Origin: Acidiferrobacteraceae bacterium | Lineage (GTDB): Bacteria; Pseudomonadota; Gammaproteobacteria; Acidiferrobacterales; SZUA-150 | Assembly: GCA_003228915.1 (NCBI GenBank) | Contig: QIGL01000104.1 | Location: forward strand, 1 to 54,795 | DNA length: 54,795 nucleotides | Reading direction: 5' to 3' | Shown here: in pieces, positions 48,014 to 54,795 of the stretch | How the letters are laid out: each line of letters opens with the position of its first letter | Numbering within the stretch: the first letter of the stretch is position 1 | Made by a program: the position numbers and the translations under genes | Notes under the pieces: model-generated | The model's database searches: none | Seen by the model: only the letters and a program-made list of their open reading frames with translations | Told to the model about the DNA's origin: nothing

Positions 48014-48036
48014 GCCCGGCTTTTGCCGGGCTTTTT
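48014..48036 (+). terminator. rho-independent terminator after the lipoprotein gene
   Basis: GCCCGGC (48014-48020), loop TTTT, GCCGGGC (48025-48031), then TTTTT. Textbook 7-bp GC stem with U-run, 42 bases after the lipoprotein stop. Confidence 0.93.
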
Positions 48037-48100
48037 CATGCCCGAAAAACAATAAAGATTTAATGATCGATTTTTCGTGGTTATCTATTACAATCGGGCC

Positions 48101-48991
48101 ATGGATACAAAATCACTCGAGAATTACATCGGTAATACCCCCCTGGTACGCCTGAAACGGATACCAGGACAGTCCTCAAATTGCATACTTGCCAAGCTCG
48201 AAGGCAATAACCCGGCGGGCTCGGTCAAGGACCGGCCGGCCCTGAGCATGATTAAACATGCCCAGGAGCGGGGCGATATTAAACCTGGCGACACCCTTAT
48301 CGAGGCTACCAGTGGCAATACCGGCATTGCCCTGGCTATGGCGGCCGCCATGATGGGTTACAAAATGATACTGGTCATGCCTGACCACATGAGCATGGAA
48401 CGGCGCATAACCATGAAGGCATTCGGGGCCGAAATAATCCTGGTGACAAAAGAAGCCAGCATGGAAGGCGCCCGGGACCTGGCCCTGGAAATGGAAAAAA
48501 CAGGCAAGGGCAGGGTGCTGGACCAGTTTTCGAACCCGGATAACCCGCGGGCCCACTACGAAGGCACCGCCCCGGAAATATGGCATGACACCGAGGGCCG
48601 AATTACCCATTTTGTCAGCTCTATGGGCACTACCGGCACCATCATGGGCTGTGCAACCTACTTTCGGGAACAAAACCGGGAGGTTGAGGTGGTTGGCGTC
48701 CAGCCCACAGAAGGGTCAAGCATTCCGGGGATCCGTCGCTGGCCAGAAGCCTATTTACCGAAAATTTTCGACGCCTCAATCATTGATCGCATTATTGATG
48801 TCAACCAGGAAGAAGCCGAAGCAATGACCCGTCGCCTGGCCCGGGAAGAGGGCATTTTCTGTGGCACTTCTTCCGGTGGTGCCATCGCAGCCGCATTAAA
48901 ACTTTCACAAGAACTGGAAAATGCGATTATCGTCACCATTATTTGCGACCGTGGCGACCGTTATTTATCGACAGGGGTTTTTCCCGAGTAA
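48101..48991 (+). CDS. cysM: Cysteine synthase B (CysM)
   Basis: PLP enzyme that makes cysteine from O-acetylserine with sulfide or thiosulfate. ATG 48101 gives 296 residues starting MDTKSLENYIGNTPLVRL; an in-frame upstream start at 48077 would add eight atypical residues. PLP-lysine motif GSVKDRPAL with K43, EATSGNTGIALA loop, and GTSSGGAIAA. The shorter form with RRWPEAYLPKIFD identifies CysM rather than CysK. Alone between terminator and a 270-bp spacer. Confidence 0.95.
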   Translation: MDTKSLENYIGNTPLVRLKRIPGQSSNCILAKLEGNNPAGSVKDRPALSMIKHAQERGDIKPGDTLIEATSGNTGIALAMAAAMMGYKMILVMPDHMSMERRITMKAFGAEIILVTKEASMEGARDLALEMEKTGKGRVLDQFSNPDNPRAHYEGTAPEIWHDTEGRITHFVSSMGTTGTIMGCATYFREQNREVEVVGVQPTEGSSIPGIRRWPEAYLPKIFDASIIDRIIDVNQEEAEAMTRRLAREEGIFCGTSSGGAIAAALKLSQELENAIIVTIICDRGDRYLSTGVFPE

Positions 48992-49014
48992 CATAGTTCT
49001 TTTCCTTTTTTTAA

Positions 49015-49179
49015 TGTACATATCTGGCACCACAATCAAATGAAGGTTTATTCGAGAATGTCACTCTCGATGGCAAAATGAATTTTAAAAATGCCCTGGT
49101 CGAACAGTTCATTAACAAAAACACCACCCAGACACCAAAAGCAGTGATTGACATAACCGGGTCAAATATCAAATTCTGA
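49015..49179 (+). pseudogene. possible 3' gene remnant
   Basis: After an in-frame stop at 49012-49014, an open stretch of 54 codons ends at TGA 49177. It reads like a protein C-terminus (SNEGLFENVTLDGKMNFKNA... ending ITGSNIKF) but has no plausible start or ribosome-binding site. It may be the end of a decayed gene downstream of cysM. Weak support; random open sequence is the alternative. Confidence 0.25.
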
Positions 49180-49195
49180 TGCAGGCTTTATGTAG

Positions 49196-49220
49196 GTTGG
49201 GGTGAGGGACGAACCTCAAC
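49196..49220. repeat. short palindromic repeat GTTGGGGT...ACCTCAAC
   Basis: GTTGGGGT (49196-49203) pairs with ACCTCAAC (49213-49220) with one mismatch. The preceding TGTAGGTTGGG is a wording seen in dispersed intergenic repeats of many Gammaproteobacteria. Confidence 0.35.
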
Positions 49221-49261
49221 AAAACAAAAAAGGGATGTTATGTAGGGCTTGCAGGGCTCGT

Positions 49262-49858
49262 CTAAATATAATCTCTAAGTATTGTTTGCGCCCAGTCCGG
49301 TAATGCGTCAGGCAATGCCTTCAGTTGTTTTTGAAGTTGTCCGTTTTCCAGCAACGCCACGGATAAAAATGGTTGGCTGTGGGATGAATTATCATAAAAC
49401 TTTGCCTTATCAACCAGGGGCAGGGCTTCGCGAACGTATTGCATTGTTCTTGGAATACGATTAATAATTTTGTCGGTAGGAACATCGTGGCCACCGTGTT
49501 GCACACGTTGAGCTACCCGTGCTTGATTGAGCTCATCAGTTTGGAGATGGATATAGACAAGAATGATTTCATAACCAAGCGTTCTGGCTTCGGCTACGAA
49601 ATCGATTTTTGAGGGATGAGAGAAAACAGTTTCAAAACAAAAACTGTTGCCCGTGGACAATAATTCTGTGCGAAGTTTCCCGGCAAGAAAGGCCGCTTTA
49701 TAACTGGCTGCTTCTGATTGTTCAGAGTCCAGTTGTTTGGCCAGGATATCTGCATTCACTAGCGGTAAACCGGTCGGCGCCAGGAACTGCTCATAAAACG
49801 TGGATTTGCCTGACCCATTGCCTCCGGTTAATAACCAGAGCTGCTTTTTACTACTCAT
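49262..49858 (-). CDS. Zeta-toxin-family kinase
   Basis: The 198-residue protein has a Walker A motif GGNGSGKST (12-20, K18), VNADILA with D37, and the FETVFSHPSK segment, a zeta-toxin pattern for recognising the nucleotide sugar substrate. Known zeta toxins phosphorylate UDP-N-acetylglucosamine and block peptidoglycan synthesis. Its start overlaps the upstream antitoxin by four bases (ATGA). The pairing with a ParD-like protein rather than an epsilon antitoxin is noted under findings. Activity here is inferred. Confidence 0.85.
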   Translation of the reverse strand: MSSKKQLWLLTGGNGSGKSTFYEQFLAPTGLPLVNADILAKQLDSEQSEAASYKAAFLAGKLRTELLSTGNSFCFETVFSHPSKIDFVAEARTLGYEIILVYIHLQTDELNQARVAQRVQHGGHDVPTDKIINRIPRTMQYVREALPLVDKAKFYDNSSHSQPFLSVALLENGQLQKQLKALPDALPDWAQTILRDYI

Positions 49859-50247
49859 TCGGGCAAAAATGAGCCACCACTAAAATGTCCGGCACGGCGC
49901 GACCCATCTGGTTTCACTTGATCCAGTAGACCAGGATGACTTTTGCTTTTTTCGTAATACAGGGCACCCCGTGTAATCTGTTGCCCCAGCTTTTCGGTTG
50001 AGCTTGCCTTATCAACAGCCTCAAATATATCGTCTGAATTGACGGGATGTGATGCAGGAATTTGAATGTGTATTTGTGCAATACCCTGCATCAATGCCAG
50101 TATATCGGCAGGGGTAGCTAAATGAGCGACTTGCTTGCCCAACTTCGCCCAAAATTCAACTTGTTTGGCTGTGGAACGATTCAAAAGCGAACCCTCGGCC
50201 TCAGCCTCTTGAAAAAGATCATCACTTACTCTTAGCGGGGTAGACAT
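49855..50247 (-). CDS. ParD-like antitoxin
   Basis: The 130-residue protein matches the ParD-like (PF11903-type) antitoxin pattern: a short N-terminal stretch MSTPLRVSDDLFQEA, then LLNRSTAKQVEFWAKLGK with a ribbon-helix-helix-like start, and a downstream helical and glycine-rich tail. It is translated first (AAGGAG before ATG 50247) and overlaps the zeta gene, which is the usual antitoxin-toxin order. An operator-like palindrome lies in its promoter. Role: neutralise the zeta kinase and probably repress the operon. Confidence 0.82.
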   Translation of the reverse strand: MSTPLRVSDDLFQEAEAEGSLLNRSTAKQVEFWAKLGKQVAHLATPADILALMQGIAQIHIQIPASHPVNSDDIFEAVDKASSTEKLGQQITRGALYYEKSKSHPGLLDQVKPDGSRRAGHFSGGSFLPE

Positions 50248-50276
50248 AATCAGCTCCTTGTTACATTTGTATATAA

Positions 50277-50295
50277 TTGTAGCATTATGCTACAA
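50277..50295. promoter_or_regulatory. operator-like palindrome in the toxin-antitoxin promoter
   Basis: TTGTAGCAT-T-ATGCTACAA is a perfect 9-bp inverted repeat, 30-48 bases before the antitoxin start. On the minus strand TTGTAG can serve as -35 and TTATAT a little downstream as -10, so a bound repressor would block transcription. A further half site TGTAGCATG lies at about 50355-50363. Confidence 0.6.
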
Positions 50296-50406
50296 ACAAT
50301 CAAGACTCAGAATTGGCTGGATGTTGTTAGCACATTTATTGTATAAACCAGCCCTGTAGCATGTAAGCAGCCCAAATCCTTTTTATCAAAAGCTTAAATT
50401 AACACC

Positions 50407-51195
50407 ATGAATGTATTCGTATTTGATATTGAAACCGTACCCGATGTCGAAGCAGGACGCCGTATTTATGACCTGGGCGACCTGGGCGATGAAGACGTCG
50501 CCAAAATCATGTTCCAGAAAAGACGTGAACAAACCGGGGATTCTGATTTTCTGCGCCATCATTTACACAAGATCGTGGCGATCTCGGCGGTTTTCAGGCA
50601 GGGGGAGACTTTTAAGGTCTGGTCACTGGGAGAACTTGAGTCAAACGAGAAAGAACTGGTGCAGCGATTTTTTGACGGCGTAGATAAATACACACCGACC
50701 CTGGTGTCCTGGAATGGCGGTGGGTTTGATTTGCCGGTTTTGCAATACCGGGCCATGAAACACGGCGTTAACGCCGCAAGATACTGGGACATGGGTGAGG
50801 GTGATCGTGATTTTAAATGGAATAACTACATCAGCCGTTTTCACTGGCGCCATATTGATGTCATGGATGTGATTGCCGGGTTTCAGCCCAGGGCCTCGGC
50901 ACCCCTGGACCAGGTTGCCGTGATGTTGGGCCTGCCGGGAAAAATGGGTATTAGTGGCGCCGATGTCTGGGATCAATATGTCAACGGCAATCTTGTGGAT
51001 ATCAGGAACTACTGTGAAACGGACGTCTTGAATACCTATCTTGTTTACCTGCACTGGGAACTGACCCGGGGAAATTTTACCGAGGCAGGGTTGAAAAAAG
51101 AATTTGAACTGGTCAAAAAAAACCTGGGCGAAGCAAACAAACCTCACTTGAGTGAATTTCTTGATACCTGGAACAAAAATTCTGCAGATTTATAA
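50407..51195 (+). CDS. Predicted PolB-type 3'-5' exonuclease
   Basis: The 262-residue protein carries DnaQ/PolB-type exonuclease motifs: FDIETVPD at about 5-12 (catalytic DxE), VSWNGGGFDLPVL at about 99-111, and YCETDVLNTYLVYL near 200-215. The family (PF10108 type) is known from sequence and lies next to rlmD or related tRNA/rRNA methylase genes in many relatives. Substrate not known; repair or RNA processing are both possible. Confidence 0.85.
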   Translation: MNVFVFDIETVPDVEAGRRIYDLGDLGDEDVAKIMFQKRREQTGDSDFLRHHLHKIVAISAVFRQGETFKVWSLGELESNEKELVQRFFDGVDKYTPTLVSWNGGGFDLPVLQYRAMKHGVNAARYWDMGEGDRDFKWNNYISRFHWRHIDVMDVIAGFQPRASAPLDQVAVMLGLPGKMGISGADVWDQYVNGNLVDIRNYCETDVLNTYLVYLHWELTRGNFTEAGLKKEFELVKKNLGEANKPHLSEFLDTWNKNSADL

Positions 51196-51209
51196 GTTTT
51201 ATTAATTTT

Positions 51210-52550
51210 ATGAACCAGGCAACAACCAAAATTAAAGAAGCATCACTCAGCCAGCAGGTGACAGTTACCGATCTCAATCATGAAGGCCATGGTGTAGCCA
51301 GAGTTGATGGCAAGGTCGTTTTTATTAGCGGCGCCTTGCCCGGTGAGGTAGTGACTTATCGAATTAAAGGTCGACGGCGAAGGAAATATGATACCGCAGA
51401 ACTCGCTGAAATAATCACCGCCTCACCAGATCGTATCGAACCGGAATGTAAATACTTTGGCAAGTGCGGCGGCTGCCGCTTGCAGCATATGTCGGCACAG
51501 GGACAGATAAAATGGAAACAAAATACCTTAAAAGAAAATCTTCAACGGATAGGAAACGCTGAACCGGAAAACTGGTTGTCGCCCTTAACGGCATCTGAGT
51601 GGGGTTATCGACGCAAGGCAAGACTGGGCGTTAAATATGTTGAAAAACAAGGCGGCTTATTAATTGGATTCAGAGAAAAACAAAGCTCGCGTATTAATGA
51701 TCTCCAGGAATGCCTGGTTCTCGATCAGCGCGTATCAAAGTTATTGCCCGGGCTGCATGAATTATTTAAAAAAATTTCCTGTTACGAAAAAATTCCGCAA
51801 ATAGAAATTTCAGTGGGTGACAATAAAGTGGTATTTATTATTCGCCACCTTGTGCCTTTCACCTCGGACGACGAGGCCATGCTGATTGAATTTGCAAAAT
51901 TGAACAATATTGAGATATATCTTCAGCCGAAAGGCCCGAACACGATTATTCCGTTATGGCCGACCAGCGATTCATTGTTAACGTACCGGATAGAACAATC
52001 AGATATTACAATTCACTTTCGGCCAACGAGTTTTACCCAGGTAAACAGTGAAATTAATCAAAAAATGATAAGCCAGGTGATAAAATACCTGGAGCCGACT
52101 AAAAACGACCGGGTGCTTGATTTGTTTTGTGGATTGGGCAATTTCACTTTACCAATTGCCAAACATGCAAAAAAAGTGATTGGCATCGAAGGTGATGACA
52201 TCCTGGTACACAGTGCCAGGGACAATGCCGAGCAAAATGGCATAACCAATGCCGAATTTACATACGCAGATTTATTTGACGAATCCAGGGCCACAGACTG
52301 GCGGATAGTCGGCTATAATAAATTGTTGCTGGACCCGCCACGTTCCGGGGCCAAAGACGTCATAGCATCCATAACAAAAAATGCCTTCGAGAAAATCGTA
52401 TACGTTTCATGTAACCCGTCAACCCTGGCCCGTGATGCCGGCGTACTGGTCCATGAAAAAAACTATCGCCTCACCCATGCTGGCGTCATGGACATGTTCC
52501 CGCACACCAAACATGTGGAATCCCTGGCAGTTTTTGAGAGAGGCGAATAG
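51210..52550 (+). CDS. rlmD: 23S rRNA (uracil-1939-C5)-methyltransferase RlmD
   Basis: Fe-S RNA methyltransferase for 23S rRNA U1939. The 446-residue protein has an N-terminal TRAM domain (about 12-72), iron-sulfur cysteines C80, C86, C89 (CKYFGKCGGC) and a fourth in DLQECLVL, then the SAM-binding domain LDLFCGLGNFTLPIA, LLLDPPRSGAKD and the catalytic-cysteine motif VYVSCNPSTLARD. The stop overlaps the following gene's GTG by one base. Confidence 0.96.
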   Translation: MNQATTKIKEASLSQQVTVTDLNHEGHGVARVDGKVVFISGALPGEVVTYRIKGRRRRKYDTAELAEIITASPDRIEPECKYFGKCGGCRLQHMSAQGQIKWKQNTLKENLQRIGNAEPENWLSPLTASEWGYRRKARLGVKYVEKQGGLLIGFREKQSSRINDLQECLVLDQRVSKLLPGLHELFKKISCYEKIPQIEISVGDNKVVFIIRHLVPFTSDDEAMLIEFAKLNNIEIYLQPKGPNTIIPLWPTSDSLLTYRIEQSDITIHFRPTSFTQVNSEINQKMISQVIKYLEPTKNDRVLDLFCGLGNFTLPIAKHAKKVIGIEGDDILVHSARDNAEQNGITNAEFTYADLFDESRATDWRIVGYNKLLLDPPRSGAKDVIASITKNAFEKIVYVSCNPSTLARDAGVLVHEKNYRLTHAGVMDMFPHTKHVESLAVFERGE

Positions 52551-53062
52551 TGGCAAACGATAAGCTGGCCAATCAAACCAGAATTATTATTAATATTAAT
52601 AATCAAGACCTGATGTTACTTGATAAAAATGACCAGGTGATTTTTAAAACAAGCATCTCTAGTGCCAGTAATGGCGCCGGTGAATTATTAGATAGTGAAA
52701 AAACCCCGAGAGGAGAACATATCATCCGGGCGAAAATTGGTGTCAACCAACCGGTCAATACGGTTTTTGTTGCGCGCCGGCCTACTGGTGAAATATATTC
52801 CCCAGACTTGCGCAAACTGCACCCTGACCGGGACTGGATTCTTACCCGGATATTATGGTTAAGCGGCACTGAGCCTGGTAAAAACAGGTTGGGCAAACAG
52901 GACACCATGCGCCGCTATATTTATATTCACGGGGCACCGGCCGAGGATGTGATGGGCATTCCCGGATCACATGGCTGTATCAAAATGAAAAATGAAGACG
53001 TCATAAAATTATTTAACCTGGTGACAGTTGGCACGTCGGTCACGATTGTGGAGCAAGACTAA
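52550..53062 (+). CDS. Signal-less YkuD-domain protein, probable cytoplasmic L,D-carboxypeptidase
   Basis: The 170-residue protein has the YkuD active site, YIYIHG (H127) and GIPGSHGCIKM (H141, catalytic C143). It begins GTG 52550 (MANDKLANQTRIIININNQ) with no signal peptide or anchor, unlike periplasmic L,D-transpeptidases. Its ATG-coupled neighbour is nagZ, an enzyme of cytoplasmic murein recycling. Cytoplasmic YkuD proteins of this sort (ElsL/LdcV-like) act as L,D-carboxypeptidases that trim tetrapeptide to tripeptide. That role is inferred from location and missing export signal; transpeptidase remains possible. Confidence 0.82.
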   Translation: MANDKLANQTRIIININNQDLMLLDKNDQVIFKTSISSASNGAGELLDSEKTPRGEHIIRAKIGVNQPVNTVFVARRPTGEIYSPDLRKLHPDRDWILTRILWLSGTEPGKNRLGKQDTMRRYIYIHGAPAEDVMGIPGSHGCIKMKNEDVIKLFNLVTVGTSVTIVEQD

Positions 53063-54081
53063 TGTCCCTGGGCCCGGTCATGATCGATATTGGGGGGCTT
53101 GAGCTCACCCAGGAAGATAAAGAACGGCTACAGCATCCCCTGGTGGGTGGGGTTATATTATTCACCCGAAATTATGAATCACAGGAACAGTTACAGGCTT
53201 TAACCAGCCAGATTCACGACTTACGCAAACCGCCACTGCTTATTGCTACCGACCAGGAAGGCGGGCGTATCCAGCGTTTTCAGGATGGCTTTACGTCGTT
53301 ACCGGCCGCCAGATTACTGGGTGAAATTTTTGATGATAATGCCAAGCGAGCCAAACGCCTGGCCGAAACATCAGGCTGGTTAATGGCAACCGAGTTGCGA
53401 TGTGCGGGTATTGATTTCAGTTTTGCACCGGTCCTGGATATTGATTTTGGCATAAGCGAGATAATTGGTAATCGCGCATTTCATTCCAACCCGGAAACGG
53501 TCGCCGACCTGGCCCATGCCTATATGATGGGTATGCACCATGCAGGCATGGCTGCCACCGGTAAACACTTCCCCGGTCACGGCGGTGTGGCCCACGATTC
53601 ACACCTGGCCTTGCCGGAAGACAGGCGAGATCTTGATGCCATTGCCAGTGAAGACCTGGTGGCATTCAAGCGCATGATCCACTATGGCCTGGAAGGCATT
53701 ATGCCGGCCCACATTAAATATCCCTTGATTGATGAACAGCCTGCTGGTTATTCCGACATCTGGATCCAGCAGATTTTACGCCAGCAGCTGGGTTTTCAGG
53801 GCGTGGTTTTTAGTGATGACCTGTCTATGAAAGGCGCAGCAAATGCCGGCGGCCCGGTTGAGCGGGCCCAAAAAGCAATGGCGGCAGGTTGTGATATGGT
53901 GCTTGTTTGTAATGATCAGGACGCAGCAAATCAAATCCTTGAAGGCCTCACGGGCCCCATGGATCCTGCCAGCTTATTACGCCTGGCCCACATGCATGGA
54001 CGTGATGTTGAAAAAAGAGAAATTATTCTTGCCAGTGAGCACTACCAGCAGTCCAAAGAAATGATTCAGCATCTTGTTTAA
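53062..54081 (+). CDS. nagZ: Beta-N-acetylhexosaminidase NagZ
   Basis: Cytoplasmic glycoside hydrolase family 3 enzyme that removes N-acetylglucosamine from anhydromuropeptides during cell-wall recycling. The 339-residue protein has PLVGGVILFTRNY, ATDQEGGRIQR, KHFPGHGGVAHDSH (catalytic His loop) and FSDDLSMKGA (nucleophile Asp). It overlaps the YkuD gene at TAATG, supporting a joint function in murein recycling. Confidence 0.97.
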   Translation: MSLGPVMIDIGGLELTQEDKERLQHPLVGGVILFTRNYESQEQLQALTSQIHDLRKPPLLIATDQEGGRIQRFQDGFTSLPAARLLGEIFDDNAKRAKRLAETSGWLMATELRCAGIDFSFAPVLDIDFGISEIIGNRAFHSNPETVADLAHAYMMGMHHAGMAATGKHFPGHGGVAHDSHLALPEDRRDLDAIASEDLVAFKRMIHYGLEGIMPAHIKYPLIDEQPAGYSDIWIQQILRQQLGFQGVVFSDDLSMKGAANAGGPVERAQKAMAAGCDMVLVCNDQDAANQILEGLTGPMDPASLLRLAHMHGRDVEKREIILASEHYQQSKEMIQHLV

Positions 54082-54139
54082 TGTGCGCCAGAATAGATTA
54101 AAGAATAGAACACGTAATTTAATTAATTAGCCAACAACT

Positions 54140-54795
54140 ATGCCGAAAATCCACCCAATCAGCAAACTCAGGCTTGAGAGTTTTAATAATCTTACCAAAA
54201 CCCTGAGCTTTAATATTTACGATATTGCCTTTGCCAAATCGGGTGCCGAACAACGTGAATATATTTCTTATATTGACGAGGTCTACAACGCCGAACGACT
54301 CACAACCATACTCACGGACGTGGCCGAAATTATTGGCGCGACTATTCTCAATGTCGCCAGGCAAGACTATGACCCGGAGGGGGCCAGTGTCACCATGTTG
54401 ATTTCCGAGCTGCCCATTAGTGAGGAGCCGAAAAACCTGGAAGAACCTGGCCCCCTGCCAGATGCAGTCGTGGCACACCTGGACAAAAGCCATATCACGG
54501 TTCATACCTATCCTGAAATGCATCCGGACAGTGGTGTCAGTACCTTCCGGGTCGATATTGATGTCTCGACATGCGGCAAGGTCTCACCCTTGAGGGCGCT
54601 AAATTTTTTAATTCATTCTTTTGATTCAGATGTCGTGACCATTGATTACCGGGTGCGCGGTTTTACCAGGGACGTGGATGGCACCAAACATTATATTGAT
54701 CATGAGATCAGTTCGATCCAGAATTTTATCGATCAACCAACGCTGGATCGTTACCAGTCAATAGACGTTAATGTTTACCAGGAAAACATGTTTCA
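54140..54795 (+). CDS. speD: S-adenosylmethionine decarboxylase proenzyme SpeD (3' end cut by the window)
   Basis: Makes decarboxylated S-adenosylmethionine for spermidine synthesis, from a proenzyme that self-cleaves to form a pyruvoyl cofactor. The frame begins [18 protein letters not shown] and continues open for 218 codons to the window edge. The self-cleavage site is HLDKS117[12 protein letters not shown], matching the Lys-Ser bond of E. coli Spe[20 protein letters not shown] contains the conserved cysteine. It belongs to the longer E. coli-type class, about 260 residues, so about 45 residues are missing. Separate from nagZ by 58 bp. Confidence 0.95.
   Translation, partial: MPKIHPISKLRLESFNNLTKTLSFNIYDIAFAKSGAEQREYISYIDEVYNAERLTTILTDVAEIIGATILNVARQDYDPEGASVTMLISELPISEEPKNLEEPGPLPDAVVAHLDKSHITVHTYPEMHPDSGVSTFRVDIDVSTCGKVSPLRALNFLIHSFDSDVVTIDYRVRGFTRDVDGTKHYIDHEISSIQNFIDQPTLDRYQSIDVNVYQENMF

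Overview
The window is chromosomal core-genome DNA from a gammaproteobacterium of moderate to AT-leaning base composition. Gene content and order are those of free-living Gammaproteobacteria. The diagnostic clusters are sdhCDAB-sdhE, rpoE-rseA-rseB-lepA-lepB-rnc-era-recO-pdxJ-acpS, thrS-infC-rpmI-rplT-pheST-ihfA-merR-tRNA-Pro, surE-pcm-nlpD-rpoS, and hom-thrC. I cannot name genus or species. No phage, complete insertion sequence or CRISPR array is visible.

Layout. 1-1149: tail of an unknown gene convergent with a frameshifted ygfZ. 1373-5292: succinate dehydrogenase genes, the flavinylation factor sdhE and a ygfX-like gene. 5296-6972: nadB on the minus strand, divergent from the envelope-stress operon rpoE-rseA-rseB (7180-9295). 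9468-16220: lepA to acpS, interrupted between era and recO by a hairpin-forming repeat. 16292-18655 (minus strand): a membrane protein, tRNA-Asn, a lone FimT-type pseudopilin and an unknown secreted or anchored protein. 18692-22041: an aspartate aminotransferase gene divergent from uvrB. 22205-23273: orphan phosphate-binding-like protein and tRNA-Val. 23385-31319: translation cluster thrS to tRNA-Pro, carrying a small mobile-type repeat in front of pheS. 31650-34998: surE-pcm-nlpD-rpoS. 35029-39301: Mth938-like gene, alaC-type aminotransferase, hom and thrC. 39337-43343: exbB-exbD-tonB with an outer-membrane TonB-dependent receptor, convergent with a tandem-thioredoxin exported protein (43349-44380). 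44485-47289: rpfE-like gene and recJ. 47412-48991: lipoprotein and cysM. 49262-50247: a zeta-toxin/ParD-like antitoxin pair. 50407-54081: a PolB-type exonuclease, rlmD, a cytoplasmic YkuD protein and nagZ. 54140-end: speD, cut by the window edge.

How the genes work together. The sdh block makes and matures respiratory complex II. The sigma-E block couples envelope stress sensing (RseA/RseB) to transcription and carries a candidate autoregulatory promoter. The translation block makes two aminoacyl-tRNA synthetases, IF3, L35 and L20; infC must start at a non-canonical codon, most likely AUA, the basis of IF3 self-control in relatives. alaC, hom, thrC, aspC and cysM belong to amino-acid metabolism. 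nagZ and the signal-less YkuD protein probably act together in murein recycling.

The most unusual points are a QKTDN tandem-repeat tail on IF3, a 4-bp duplication breaking ygfZ, a pseudopilin with a 57-residue basic leader, a tandem-CxxC exported thioredoxin protein beside a self-contained TonB uptake locus, the zeta/ParD-like pair with a palindromic promoter, and a 139-bp MITE-like element. Everything here was read by eye from sequence; no database or folding tool was used.
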